From Psychrobacter nivimaris (GTDB lineage: Bacteria > Pseudomonadota > Gammaproteobacteria > Pseudomonadales > Moraxellaceae): a DNA stretch of 64,000 bases. The DNA is taken from assembly GCF_009812035.1 (NCBI RefSeq), contig NZ_VZIZ01000017.1:53044-117043 (forward strand). Reading direction: 5' to 3'. Positions 17,847 to 26,957 of the stretch are shown in pieces. Every line of letters begins with the position of its first letter. Position 1 is the first letter of the stretch. Made by a program: the position numbers and the translations under genes. A model generated the notes under the pieces. That model ran no database searches and was not told the DNA's origin. It saw only the letters and a program-made list of their open reading frames with translations.

Positions 17847-20252
17847 ATGAAAATTAGCGAACAGTGGCTACGTCAGTGGGTAAACCCTACAAATACTAGC
17901 GAACAGTTAGCCGAACAGTTGACTATGGCAGGTCTTGAGATTGATGATCGCTATGCGGTTGCCCGTGCTTTTAGCGGTGTGGTTGTCGGTGAAGTCATCA
18001 GCATTGAGCAGCATCCTGATGCAGATAAATTGCGTGTTACTCAAGTAAATATCGGTGACGCTGAGCCATTACAAATTGTCTGCGGTGCTCCTAACGTGAC
18101 CGTCGGTATGAAAGCGCCTGTCGCTACCGTTGGTGCGGTATTGCCAAGCGATGATAAGAAAGGGTTTAAAATCAAAAAGAGTAAGCTACGCGGTGTGGCC
18201 TCAAACGGCATGCTATGCGGTGCTTCTGAAATTGATTTAGTCGATGATATAGATGGTTTGCTTGAGTTGCCTGAAGATGCACCAGTTGGTACGGATATCC
18301 GTGAATATCTAGGTCTAGATAATCAAGTATTGGATATCTCAATCACCCCAAACCGTGGTGATTGCTTTAGCGTACGTGGTATCGCTCGCGAGATTTCAGT
18401 CATCAATGACTTGCCTGTACAGTTGCCAGAGATTCCTGACAATGTAGTCGCTTCTGATAATGGTGCAACGCCCGCTGTGACAGTCGATGCAAAGGAAGCG
18501 TGCCCTCGCTATCTGTTGCAATCGATTCGTAATATTGATCGTAGCATCGATACTCCGAAATGGATGCAAGATGCACTGGTACAGTCAGGACTACGTTCAC
18601 ACAACTTCTTGGTCGATGTGACCAACTATGTATTGATGGAATTAGGTCAACCGTTACATGCGTTTGACGCAGACACGATCGAAGGTGATATCGTTGTACG
18701 TTTGGCAAAGCCTGATGAAACCATTACTTTGCTGAATGAGCAAACCGTTACCTTGACCGGTGATGAACTTGTGATTGCTGATGATAAAGGTGCCTTGGCA
18801 CTGGCTGGTATCATGGGTGGTCAGCGTAGCAGTGTCACCGATAGTACGACCAATATCGTGGTAGAAAGCGCTTTCTTTAATCAACTGGCTATCGCTGCAC
18901 GCGCACGCCGTTTTGGATTGCACACCGATGCCTCGCAGCGTTTTGAGCGTGGGGTCGATTTTGAATTGCCAGCATTGGCGTTGGCACGAGCTTGTGATTT
19001 AATCACCAGTATCACTGGCGGTGAAGCTGGACAAATAGTCACGGCTGAAAACCTTGAGCATTTGCCAGCGCGCGCGCCAATTACATTGCCAATCGCGAAA
19101 GTTCGTGATGTCATTGGGATTGATATTGAGCCATCTGAGATGGTACGTATCTTGACCCAATTGGGTTTTGATGTAGAGCAGCAGAGCGATTCACTAGTTT
19201 GCAAGCCGCCATCTTATCGTTTTGATATGAGTATCCGCGAGGATTTAATCGAAGAGATTGCTCGTATCTATGGCTATGACAATATTCCAAGTGTCCTGCC
19301 ACATTTGCAAGTCAGTATGGATTATGATGATACTGCAGATTTGACCCATGAGATGAAGCTATCATTAGTCGACAACGGCTATATGGAAGCGATCAGCTTT
19401 AGCTTTAGTGATGCAAAACTAGAAGCATTGCTTGACGACGAAGCGCTAGGAGAGGTGTTGGCACTAGCAAACCCTATCTCTAGTGATTTAGCCGTTATGC
19501 GTCGTACTTTGCTATCGAGCCTACTGCCTTGCGTGCAATATAACTTGAATCGTCAGCAGCCACGTGTACGTTTTTTTGAAACGGGTCTTAGCTTTGTTGG
19601 ACAAAGTATTAGTGACTTAGTACAAACGCCAAGTATTGCTTTAGTCGCAGTTGGTGATATATGGAGCGAGCAAGCTTATCAAAACCGCGCCTTAGATTTT
19701 TATGACCTAAAGCATGATATTGAGCAGCTATTACCAGCACAAATCGATAGCGCACGTATCCGCTATGAGCGTAGTACGCTGAGCTTCCTGCATCCAGGAC
19801 AAAGCGCTGAGTTATATATCGATGATGTATATATTGGTTGGTTGGGCCAGTTGCACCCAAATACTGCTAAGCAATTAGATCTGCCTACTACATGGGTCGC
19901 TCAATTGTCACTGGCACCGCTATTGACGATTGCACGTGAGCAGCATGCTATCACGACACCAAACAAGTTCCCACAAGTACGCCGCGATATTGCTATCTTG
20001 GTAGACAGTGACATCAGTTTGCAGGCACTAGAGACAACGGTGCGAACTGCAGCAGGTAATTTGTTGACTGATCTTTGGTTATTTGATGTTTATCAAGGTG
20101 ACAAAGTACCAGCAGGCCAGCGCTCACTAGCGTTTGCATTGATATGGCAAGACAGTACGCAAACGTTGTCTGACGAAGCCGTCAAGACTGCCACAGATAA
20201 AGTGGTACAAGCGCTAACTGACCAGCATTCTGTACAGCTGCGCGACAGCTAA
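17847..20252 (+). CDS. pheT: phenylalanine--tRNA ligase beta subunit
   Basis: 801 residues. The N-terminus carries the EMAP/tRNA-binding domain (VVVGEVISIEQHPDADKLRVTQVNIG), followed by the B3/B4 editing region with NPNRGDCF-like text, the B5 domain around residues 400-480, and the C-terminal ferredoxin-like anticodon-binding domain starting near TPNKFPQVRRDIAILVD. The length is standard for bacterial PheT. It edits Tyr-tRNA(Phe) and completes the heterotetramer with PheS. Confidence 0.97.
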   Translation: MKISEQWLRQWVNPTNTSEQLAEQLTMAGLEIDDRYAVARAFSGVVVGEVISIEQHPDADKLRVTQVNIGDAEPLQIVCGAPNVTVGMKAPVATVGAVLPSDDKKGFKIKKSKLRGVASNGMLCGASEIDLVDDIDGLLELPEDAPVGTDIREYLGLDNQVLDISITPNRGDCFSVRGIAREISVINDLPVQLPEIPDNVVASDNGATPAVTVDAKEACPRYLLQSIRNIDRSIDTPKWMQDALVQSGLRSHNFLVDVTNYVLMELGQPLHAFDADTIEGDIVVRLAKPDETITLLNEQTVTLTGDELVIADDKGALALAGIMGGQRSSVTDSTTNIVVESAFFNQLAIAARARRFGLHTDASQRFERGVDFELPALALARACDLITSITGGEAGQIVTAENLEHLPARAPITLPIAKVRDVIGIDIEPSEMVRILTQLGFDVEQQSDSLVCKPPSYRFDMSIREDLIEEIARIYGYDNIPSVLPHLQVSMDYDDTADLTHEMKLSLVDNGYMEAISFSFSDAKLEALLDDEALGEVLALANPISSDLAVMRRTLLSSLLPCVQYNLNRQQPRVRFFETGLSFVGQSISDLVQTPSIALVAVGDIWSEQAYQNRALDFYDLKHDIEQLLPAQIDSARIRYERSTLSFLHPGQSAELYIDDVYIGWLGQLHPNTAKQLDLPTTWVAQLSLAPLLTIAREQHAITTPNKFPQVRRDIAILVDSDISLQALETTVRTAAGNLLTDLWLFDVYQGDKVPAGQRSLAFALIWQDSTQTLSDEAVKTATDKVVQALTDQHSVQLRDS

Positions 20253-20272
20253 CATCTACTATTTATTATACC

Positions 20273-20314
20273 CAATGCTCTGTAGTCTTTTTACCATGAG
20301 GCTACGGAGCATTG
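20273..20314 (+). terminator. hairpin after pheT
   Basis: CAATGCTC pairs with GAGCATTG, extended by GTAG/CTAC with one mismatch. There is no strong T-run, so it may be a weak terminator or an mRNA 3' stabiliser. Confidence 0.5.
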
Positions 20315-20392
20315 CTATTCATAGAATAAGTTAAGTGGTTATTAATAAAGGATTTTAATGAAGACTTTGTTAAAAAATGCTCAAAAAACCTT

Positions 20393-20398
20393 TATAAT
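20393..20398 (+). promoter_or_regulatory. -10 element of a probable ihfA promoter
   Basis: Perfect TATAAT about 70 bases before ihfA; the best upstream match to -35 (TTGTTA at 20367-20372) is at 20-base spacing, longer than usual. Confidence 0.4.
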
Positions 20399-20467
20399 AG
20401 CTAGCCTTAACCCTCATACCGCTAAACCATGATATTCGACATCACGACATAGCATAGGAGTCGTACT

Positions 20468-20767
20468 GTGAGCACCTTAACCAAATCTGACATGATTGAG
20501 CATTTGATGAGTCACATGCACCTAACACGCCAAGAAGGCCGTTGTTTGGTAGAGAACTTTTTTGATGAGCTGTCGGAGAGTTTGATTGACGGCAAAGAGG
20601 TCAAGCTTTCAGGCTTTGGCAACTTTGAGCTTAAAGATAAAAACAGCCGTCCAGGCCGTAACCCTAAAACAGGGGAACCTGTTGCAGTATCCGCGCGCCG
20701 TGTGGTTACCTTTAAAACAGGACAGAAATTTCGTCAAAAGGTTGACGAGCGTTTGTTTGATAGCTAA
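20468..20767 (+). CDS. ihfA: integration host factor subunit alpha
   Basis: 99 residues of the HU/IHF family that bends DNA at specific sites as a heterodimer with IhfB. Signature text includes [37 protein letters not shown] with the DNA-intercalating Pro in the beta arm, and [13 protein letters not shown]. The start is a GTG with AGGAG at seven-base spacing. Its position after pheT is conserved in gammaproteobacteria and argues for alpha rather than beta. IHF is also a usual co-factor at sigma-54 promoters such as urtA. Confidence 0.96.
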   Translation: MSTLTKSDMIEHLMSHMHLTRQEGRCLVENFFDELSESLIDGKEVKLSGFGNFELKDKNSRPGRNPKTGEPVAVSARRVVTFKTGQKFRQKVDERLFDS

Positions 20768-20953
20768 TACCTAATTTGGCATTATCCTAAATAATAGCGT
20801 GCCTGCTTTATCGTGAGTTTCCAAGAATGCTAGTGCGTATTTGCACTTAGTTATTTTTTTGCATACATTTACGTATTTAGAGATTGCAGCATGACTCGTA
20901 CACTATGGTTATTTATAACGTAGCATCTTACTAAGATCATAAATGATAGACGT

Positions 20954-20985
20954 AAAAAAAGAGAGCATAGGCTCTCTTTTTTTTT
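20954..20985. terminator. bidirectional terminator after ihfA
   Basis: AAAAAAAGAGAGC-ATAG-GCTCTC followed by nine T: a short stem with strong tails on both sides, serving ihfA and the convergent lipoprotein gene. Confidence 0.88.
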
Positions 20986-21016
20986 ACTGCAGTTTATCTA
21001 TTGTATGAACAATAAA

Positions 21017-21373
21017 TTACTGAGCTTCTTCAACTACAACTTCATCAGCTGCATCAACAGCAGCAGTATCAGTTTCGCTAGCTACGTCTACGCTAGTAGT
21101 AGTACCGTCTACAGGAACTTCAGCGTCCATTTCGTCAGTAGCAGTTGCTTCTTGAGCATCAGCGATGTCAGCTTCAGCGCCAGCAACAGCAGCGTCAGCA
21201 TCAGCAGTCATTTCGCCTTCAGCAGCAGCTTCGTTTAGCTCTTCAGAAGCGTCTTGCACTTCTTCTTGCGCGTCAGATAAATCTTCTGCAGCGTTTTCTT
21301 TGTTGCTATCACAGGCAGTAAGGCCCATAGTTGCAGTCATGATACCAGCTAGAGCAAGTAATTTAAGTTTCAT
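21017..21373 (-). CDS. small acidic lipoprotein, Ala/Asp/Glu-rich
   Basis: 118 residues. The first 20 form a lipoprotein signal with LTAC (Cys 21); the mature part is almost entirely Ala, Asp, Glu, Thr and Val, without hydrophobic core or cysteines, so it is probably disordered or a simple helix and strongly acidic. I recognise no family. Such proteins are common in Moraxellaceae and are likely to be surface or periplasmic spacers. It has its own upstream region and ends at the terminator shared with ihfA. Confidence 0.8.
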   Translation of the reverse strand: MKLKLLALAGIMTATMGLTACDSNKENAAEDLSDAQEEVQDASEELNEAAAEGEMTADADAAVAGAEADIADAQEATATDEMDAEVPVDGTTTSVDVASETDTAAVDAADEVVVEEAQ

Positions 21374-21839
21374 ATGGTTTTCTCCGGAAAAATGAAATGA
21401 GCAGTAGCAGCAACAAAGGTCAAAATCTGAGATTTCTCAAATTTCAACTAGTCTTAGTTACAGCTACTCAGCTTCCACGCATTCTATATGTTTTCTATGT
21501 AAATGAAAATAGCCTGTACAATTAAGTAACAATAAAAGTTAAAATAATATTTTACTTTGTTTGTTCGATATACTTTTTAATACAAGAAACCAGATTAATC
21601 GACGTATAATCAATGACATCAGAGGGATTGTGAGCTTTTTTGGTTCTCATTTTTTGTCTTGAATTGTTGATATTAACCCCGTTTTCATGGATAAAAATGA
21701 ATTTAAATGGTGAGATGGTCATCCTGTATTACATAAATCATAGTTAAGTTAGCAATTTTATGGGTTTCTACTTGCTTTTAGGATAGTAGACTAAGTCATA
21801 GCGTGAATTAACTGGCCAAATAATATATAACATCAGTAA
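21374..21839. other. divergent spacer between the acidic lipoprotein gene and the metallopeptidase gene
   Basis: AT-rich upstream DNA for both divergent genes, with no gene visible. The right end leads into a 16-bp tandem repeat (separate entry). Confidence 0.4.
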
Positions 21840-21887
21840 TGATTAATAGAAGTAGTGGCTAATAGAGATAGTGATTAATAGAAATAA
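21840..21887 (+). repeat. three tandem 16-bp repeats upstream of the metallopeptidase gene
   Basis: The units are TGATTAATAGAAGTAG, TGGCTAATAGAGATAG and TGATTAATAGAAATAA, followed by a partial TGAATCA. They end 30 bases before the ATG, in the 5' leader or promoter. Confidence 0.65.
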
Positions 21888-21917
21888 TGAATCAATCTAT
21901 ATTTGAGGAATAGAACT

Positions 21918-22805
21918 ATGAAATGGCAAGGTAGACGAGGTAGTTCGAATGTGCGCTCTAGCACAGGTGGCGGTAAGATGATCGGCGGTGGTATTGGCGG
22001 CATTATTATCGCAGGTATTTTATGGTTGGTATTTGGAGTAAACCCAATGACCGCTTTACAGACAGGTCAAGCGGTTACAGGTGGTGGCAGTGAGTCATCT
22101 ACCGAGCTGGCAACCAGCACAGACCGAGACACGCAGTTTGTGAAAGTTGTACTAGCAGATACAGAAGAAGTCTGGCATCAAATCTTTAACGAAGCTGGTA
22201 GCACTTATCAAGAGCCGTCATTGATTTTGTTTAATGGTCAGGTTAGCTCGGCATGTGGTAGTGCTAGCTCTGCAACAGGTCCATTTTATTGTCCAGGGGA
22301 TCAGACTGTTTATTTGGATACGTCATTCTTTGTAGAGATGCGTCAGAATCTTGGTATTTCAGGCGATCAGCAAGGCTCTGGTGGTGAAGAGAACCAAGGC
22401 AAGGCTGGCGATTTCGCACAGGCCTACGTGATAGCACATGAAGTAGGTCATCATGTACAGACGCTACTGGGCATTAGCCAACAGGTTAATGAAGCTCGTC
22501 AGCAAGTGACCCAAGCACAGTCCAATAAGCTATCAGTATTGCAAGAGTTACAAGCGGATTGTTTCGCTGGTGTATGGGCCCAGCGCAATCAAGAACGTGT
22601 ACAGTTTTTAGAGGCTGGTGATCTTGATGAAGCGGTGAATGCAGCTAGTCAAATTGGTGATGATCGTCTAGCGAAAGCGAGTGGTGGTGCAGTAGTGCCC
22701 GATAACTTTACTCATGGTACCAGTCAACAACGTGTCGAATGGTTCACCCGTGGTCTAGAAAGCGGTAATGTACAATCTTGCGATACGTTCAGCGGTGCAC
22801 TTTAA
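21918..22805 (+). CDS. neutral zinc metallopeptidase, YpfJ type
   Basis: 295 residues. The basic, Gly-rich N-terminus is followed by one membrane helix (about 22-40) and a periplasmic domain with the zinc motif HEVGHH at 174-179; the Glu in LQELQADCFAGVW further on is a likely third ligand region. The family is commonly called KPN_02809/YpfJ putative neutral zinc metallopeptidase; substrates are unknown. The frame opens at a TTG (21903), but the ATG at 21918 has GAGGAA at seven-base spacing and is used. Upstream lie tandem 16-bp repeats. Confidence 0.9.
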   Translation: MKWQGRRGSSNVRSSTGGGKMIGGGIGGIIIAGILWLVFGVNPMTALQTGQAVTGGGSESSTELATSTDRDTQFVKVVLADTEEVWHQIFNEAGSTYQEPSLILFNGQVSSACGSASSATGPFYCPGDQTVYLDTSFFVEMRQNLGISGDQQGSGGEENQGKAGDFAQAYVIAHEVGHHVQTLLGISQQVNEARQQVTQAQSNKLSVLQELQADCFAGVWAQRNQERVQFLEAGDLDEAVNAASQIGDDRLAKASGGAVVPDNFTHGTSQQRVEWFTRGLESGNVQSCDTFSGAL

Positions 22806-22867
22806 TGGCCATATGTATTAATAACTGTGTATTTGACTAATGATGTATTTCTAATACTAATGTTTTT

Positions 22868-22898
22868 GATTATAAGTCTAGCGCATGGACTTATAATC
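22868..22898. repeat. perfect 11-bp inverted repeat after the metallopeptidase gene
   Basis: GATTATAAGTC and GACTTATAATC are separated by nine bases. There is no T-run; it sits just before the real terminator and may be a secondary hairpin. Confidence 0.55.
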
Positions 22899-22911
22899 GA
22901 AATTAAGACAT

Positions 22912-22943
22912 AAAAAAGTCTGCAACGAATTGCAGGCTTTTTT
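22912..22943. terminator. terminator between the metallopeptidase and the 75-aa lipoprotein genes
   Basis: AAAAAAGTCTGCAA pairs with TTGCAGGCTTTTTT around CGAA; tails on both sides suit the convergent genes. Confidence 0.85.
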
Positions 22944-23001
22944 ATCATCTTTTATCTGATATTACTCAATCAATTGTCAAATAATATCAGCGTAGAAAGA
23001 T

Positions 23002-23229
23002 TTAGTTGTTGTCAAGAACATAACCACCAGCACCGCCAATCGCTGCACCAGCCAATGCGCCACGAGCGATATCTTTGCTGTCGCCTTTGCTTCTAATAAG
23101 AGCACCAGCGGCTGCGCCAGCGGTAGCACCTTTAGCTGTATTGCTCATACCGCTATAAGAGTTACAACCAGTCATGATTAGGGCTGAGCTAGTAATTGCA
23201 GTCATTGCGATCGTTTTAGCAAATTTCAT
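23002..23229 (-). CDS. small glycine-zipper lipoprotein
   Basis: 75 residues starting MKFAKTIAMTAITSSALIMTGC, a lipoprotein signal with the lipid-attached Cys about residue 22. The rest is a glycine-zipper region (AKGATAGAAAGALIRSKG, GALAGAAIGGAGGYVLDNN) as in the Gly-zipper outer-membrane lipoprotein families. The open frame reaches 23274, but the ATG at 23229 has AGGTGA at good spacing and gives a clean signal. It may help in envelope integrity; the function is not known. Confidence 0.85.
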   Translation of the reverse strand: MKFAKTIAMTAITSSALIMTGCNSYSGMSNTAKGATAGAAAGALIRSKGDSKDIARGALAGAAIGGAGGYVLDNN

Positions 23230-23480
23230 ATTATCACCTATTAAGTCATCAAGTTTAAAATACAATACCTTCAAAATACTGTGTCCATGATATTTTCAAG
23301 TACATTCCTACTGTCTGTCATAATAATCCGTTACTAATAATATAGTCGTAGTAAAAACGCTAAACTTTGCAAATAAGATGTAAGCGATGTTGCCGTACTG
23401 TATCATCAGTAGTGCTTGTGAATGACAGAGCAGCATAGTTTAATTGGCTTAACTATTAATATTTGGATGCTGTCATAAAA
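23230..23480. other. upstream region of the glycine-zipper lipoprotein gene
   Basis: With the rho terminator this is a 317-base spacer; it holds the lipoprotein promoter. No gene or RNA seen. Confidence 0.4.
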
Positions 23481-23502
23481 AAGACTACCTATAGGTAGTC
23501 TT
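23475..23502 (-). terminator. terminator of rho
   Basis: AAGACTACC-TATA-GGTAGTCTT, a perfect nine-bp stem, followed on the minus strand by a T-run. Confidence 0.88.
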
Positions 23503-23546
23503 AATATCAAATCGAAGCTGAATATGTCTAGCAAACTAACTAAGAA

Positions 23547-24815
23547 TTAGTTTTGTGATTTACGCTTCATTTGCTCAAAGAATTCATCATTGGTTTTCGC
23601 TTCTTTTAGGCGGTCCAACAAGAACTCAGTGGCTTGTACGCCATCCATCGGTTGAAGCAGTTTGCGTAAAATCCATACTTTACGCAGCTTGTCTTCGTCC
23701 AATAGACGCTCTTCGCGGCGTGTACCAGATTTTTTGATATTAATCGCAGGGAATACACGTTTTTCAGCCAAGTCACGCTCAAGCGTAATCTCTTGGTTAC
23801 CAGTTCCCTTAAATTCTTCAAAAATAACGCTATCCATCTTACTACCAGTATCAATCAATGCACTGGCAATAATGGTCAAACTACCACCTTCTTCCACGTT
23901 ACGCGCAGCACCAAAGAAACGTTTTGGACGTTCTAGAGCATTGGCATCTAGACCACCCGTCAATACTTTGCCTGATGATGGGATAACCGTATTATAAGCA
24001 CGTGCTAGACGCGTAATTGAATCAAGTAAAATCACCACGTCTTGCTTATGCTCAACCAAACGTTTGGCCTTTTCGATGACCATTTCAGCCACTTGTACGT
24101 GACGCTGTGGCGGCTCATCAAAAGTAGAAGCAACCACTTCACCGCGTACTGTACGCACCATCTCGGTGACTTCTTCTGGACGTTCATCAATCAATAATAC
24201 GATTAAATAGCATTCAGGATTATTACGAGTGATTGATTGTGCGATGGTCTGTAGCAACATCGTTTTACCCGCTTTCGGCGGTGCAACGATGATAGAACGC
24301 TGACCTTTACCAATCGGAGCGATTAGATCGATGATACGACCAGTCAAATCTTCAGTAGTTCCGTTACCAAGCTCAAGTTTTAAATGCTCAGTTGGGAATA
24401 GGGGTGTCAGGTTCTCAAAGATAAGCTTATGACGTGAGCGATCTGGCGTATCAAAGTTAATCTCGCCGACTTTCAATAATGCAAAATAACGCTCAGAATC
24501 TTTTGGTGGACGAATCGTACCAGCGATACTGTCACCAGTTTTTAGACTGAAACGGCGAATTTGGCTAGGGCTGACATAAATATCATCAGGACCGGCTAAA
24601 TATGAGCCTTCTGATGAGCGCAAAAATCCAAAACCATCAGGAAGAACCTCAAGTACGCCGTCACCATAAATGGCTTCACCGTTACGCGCATGGGTTTTTA
24701 GAATAGCAAAGATAATGTCCTGTTTACGGCTACGAGCCATATTATCAAGACCCATTTCTTTGGCGATAGCCAATAGCTCAGCGATTGATTTTTTCTTTAA
24801 TTCAGTAAGATTCAT
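23547..24815 (-). CDS. rho: transcription termination factor Rho
   Basis: 422-residue hexameric RNA-dependent ATPase. The N-terminal helical part ([22 protein letters not shown]) and the cold-shock-like RNA domain (DGFGFLRS at about 61-68) are followed by the Walker A region [11 protein letters not shown], the Walker B region [16 protein letters not shown], the Q-loop and the R-loop ([17 protein letters not shown]). Length and domain order are standard. A ~230-base untranslated upstream region would suit autogenous control, known for rho in enterics but not shown here. Confidence 0.98.
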   Translation of the reverse strand: MNLTELKKKSIAELLAIAKEMGLDNMARSRKQDIIFAILKTHARNGEAIYGDGVLEVLPDGFGFLRSSEGSYLAGPDDIYVSPSQIRRFSLKTGDSIAGTIRPPKDSERYFALLKVGEINFDTPDRSRHKLIFENLTPLFPTEHLKLELGNGTTEDLTGRIIDLIAPIGKGQRSIIVAPPKAGKTMLLQTIAQSITRNNPECYLIVLLIDERPEEVTEMVRTVRGEVVASTFDEPPQRHVQVAEMVIEKAKRLVEHKQDVVILLDSITRLARAYNTVIPSSGKVLTGGLDANALERPKRFFGAARNVEEGGSLTIIASALIDTGSKMDSVIFEEFKGTGNQEITLERDLAEKRVFPAINIKKSGTRREERLLDEDKLRKVWILRKLLQPMDGVQATEFLLDRLKEAKTNDEFFEQMKRKSQN

Positions 24816-25252
24816 AGATAGGTCATTAGCAATTGATCAGATGAGAGATGCCATTAGCAGCACAAGTCACGACAGTGATTAAAATAACGGTAATATGATG
24901 ATATGGGTGTGTGCACAGCGCTGTAGTTTATGTAGTTTTGGTTTTATATGTCTGCTTATGTACGCATTGCCATCATTGGAGGCAAGGTAATAAGAAATAA
25001 GGATAAAAAAGGCTACATAAGAGTCTGCGTCAAAAACTCAATATCAGTAATTGCGTTTAGTCATTTTGTTCAGCAATGGTGTTTATAATGACGATTGTGT
25101 TTTTGTTGATAAACACGAGGAGAATAGCGACAAGATACTTAGGAAAACAGTTGGTTTTCTCTTGTCAGCAGACTATACGGTCTTCACAATAGCGTTGTCA
25201 ATAAATTTTGCCAAAAAAGTCACATTATCGAGTTTTTTGCACAAAAAACAAG
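24816..25252. other. upstream region of rho / downstream of trxA
   Basis: 525 gene-free bases including the trxA terminator. There is a perfect 8-bp inverted repeat GTGTTTAT / ATAAACAC (25079-25086 and 25109-25116). A 73-codon frame on the plus strand here starts at TTG, runs through the trxA terminator and is not credible. Confidence 0.5.
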
Positions 25253-25287
25253 CAAAAAAGCCACTATCTTAGTCAGATAATGGCTTT
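25253..25287 (-). terminator. terminator of trxA
   Basis: AAAGCCATTATC (minus strand) pairs with GATAGTGGCTTT, followed by T6. Confidence 0.85.
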
Positions 25288-25340
25288 CTCGGTTATTCTA
25301 TTTTACCCGCTCAAGGTAACCTAGAGCGAGCAAATGTAAC

Positions 25341-25667
25341 TTATAAATGCTTGTCTAGTACTTTAGCCAATTCAGCTTTTGGCTGTAGGCCCATTACTGA
25401 ATCAACTTTTTCGCCATCTTTGAATACAAATAGCGTTGGGATGTTACGAATACCGAAACGGCTAGCCGCTTGTGGGTTGTTGTCTACGTCTACTTTAACG
25501 ATTTTAACTTTACCTTGGTACTCAGTCGCTAGATCTTCTAAAATAGGAGCAATGGCTTTACAAGGACCACACCATGGCGCCCAGAAGTCTACTAGTACAG
25601 GTACGTCTGATTGTAGAACGTCTTGATCAAAGTCTGTGTCGGTAGTATGTACAATAAGGTCTGACAT
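25341..25667 (-). CDS. trxA: thioredoxin
   Basis: 108 residues with the active site WAPWCGPCK (Cys 33, Cys 36), the buried Asp in PVLVDFWA, cis-Pro in [10 protein letters not shown] and the C-terminal helix. General cytoplasmic disulfide reductant. Next to rho on the same strand, as in many proteobacteria (trxA-rho order), though separated here by a terminator and 525 bases. Confidence 0.97.
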   Translation of the reverse strand: MSDLIVHTTDTDFDQDVLQSDVPVLVDFWAPWCGPCKAIAPILEDLATEYQGKVKIVKVDVDNNPQAASRFGIRNIPTLFVFKDGEKVDSVMGLQPKAELAKVLDKHL

Positions 25668-26147
25668 AATTTTATCTCTCTTGTTTTATTACTTCTATCA
25701 CCACTCATCAACATATATATTGGTTTAGTAATAAATCAGTTGGTGGTCAAAGAATTGTTTAGAAGGGGTGAAAATGTGCCATTATATTAACATGTTTGCC
25801 CTAATTTGACAGATACAGGCTGGTTAAATTGTTTAACAACTAGTATTAGCACAATAAATCGAAACGGTGCAGCACAAGAGTGTCTAATCTGTTATTTAAT
25901 ACGATTATCCTTATCAAAGTATGTATCTCAGCAAGGTAGAAGTCTTATGTTTACCTCGTTTACATAGTAGCTAGTGATTAGTAGCTAGCGATATTAATAA
26001 CGTTAAAAATCAGTCAAAGTTTTGCCCTTTTGTCCATATAACCGTTGCTCATAAAGTGGCTATCGTGCCAAATATAGCTATCATGTCCAAAAGATTAACC
26101 ACCAAAAATCCTTATCTTAAAACCAATTTACATAAGTAGTTAAATTT
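25668..26147. other. divergent spacer between trxA and the rluA-like gene
   Basis: 480 bases, AT-rich. On the minus strand a perfect TATAAT (complement of 25781-25786) about 115 bases before trxA is a likely -10, without a clear -35. There is an imperfect repetition of TAGCTAGTGATTAGTAGCTAGCGAT near 25967-25991. No gene seen. Confidence 0.4.
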
Positions 26148-26861
26148 ATGCCTTTTACCGATGAAGAAGTTAATGCCCTCAATGCCCAAGAAGGCGCTTA
26201 TCCGCTTGAGTTTTTCAAAAAATTTGCGCAAGAAATTACGGTTTACGAAGACGATGACATTTGGGTGGTTGATAAACCTGCAGGCCTATTAAGCGTCGAT
26301 GGTAAAACACTCAAAGTCAGTCTGCTTGCTCGTCTTGAGCGTGCCAATCCAGCTGTCAAATTGATTCACCGCTTAGATATGGACACCTCGGGACTGCTTA
26401 TTTTTGCAAAAAATGCAGCAGCGCAAACCAATATCAGTAAGCAATTTATCGAGCGTCTACCGCAAAAGAAATACCAAGCGCGTGTCTTTGGTAAGTGGGA
26501 GCATGTCGGCGCAACTGGTGAGATATCAGTACCAGTGCGCTATGAGCCAAGTACCAAACCGCGCCATATCGTCGATCACGACTGGTCAAAGCATGCGCTG
26601 ACGCTATACGAAGTTGTGGCTCATGAAACCTGTAATGGCGAGGCAGTCACTCGGGTCATGCTAAAGCCAGTCACAGGCCGCAGTCATCAGCTACGCGTAC
26701 ATATGGTGTATGTCGATCATGTGATGATTGGCGATCCGATTTATGCTGAAGGTGCGGCATTAGAGATAGCTCCAAGATTGAACTTACATGCACAGCAATT
26801 GCGTTTAAAGCATCCAGTACTGGGTGCTTGGATGGACTGGGAGAGTCCCTGCCCATTTTAA
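26148..26861 (+). CDS. rluA: RluA-family pseudouridine synthase
   Basis: 237 residues with catalytic motif HRLDMDTSG (Asp 77), an N-terminal VVDKPAGLLSV strand and LKPVTGRSHQLRVHM in the C-terminal half. It lacks the S4 domain of RluC/RluD and fits the length and closing segment of RluA, which modifies U746 of 23S rRNA and U32 of some tRNAs. Target specificity is inferred from similarity alone. Followed by the FAD monooxygenase gene after 96 bases. Confidence 0.85.
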   Translation: MPFTDEEVNALNAQEGAYPLEFFKKFAQEITVYEDDDIWVVDKPAGLLSVDGKTLKVSLLARLERANPAVKLIHRLDMDTSGLLIFAKNAAAQTNISKQFIERLPQKKYQARVFGKWEHVGATGEISVPVRYEPSTKPRHIVDHDWSKHALTLYEVVAHETCNGEAVTRVMLKPVTGRSHQLRVHMVYVDHVMIGDPIYAEGAALEIAPRLNLHAQQLRLKHPVLGAWMDWESPCPF

Positions 26862-26957
26862 GAGTTAGATTTTACCACTTGCTGTTAATAGATGCGATAA
26901 ACAGCGGCTCTAAAGCCAGCTATAAAATGCCAGTCATGTAAATACAAGGATGAAAGT

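Noticed and set aside
21017..21373. Repetitive GCA/GTC stretches considered as a repeat array
   Set aside because: Explained by the Ala/Asp/Glu-rich coding sequence of a lipoprotein; no constant repeat unit.
25051..25272. 73-codon plus-strand frame between trxA and rho
   Set aside because: Starts at TTG without ribosome site and reads through the trxA terminator hairpin.
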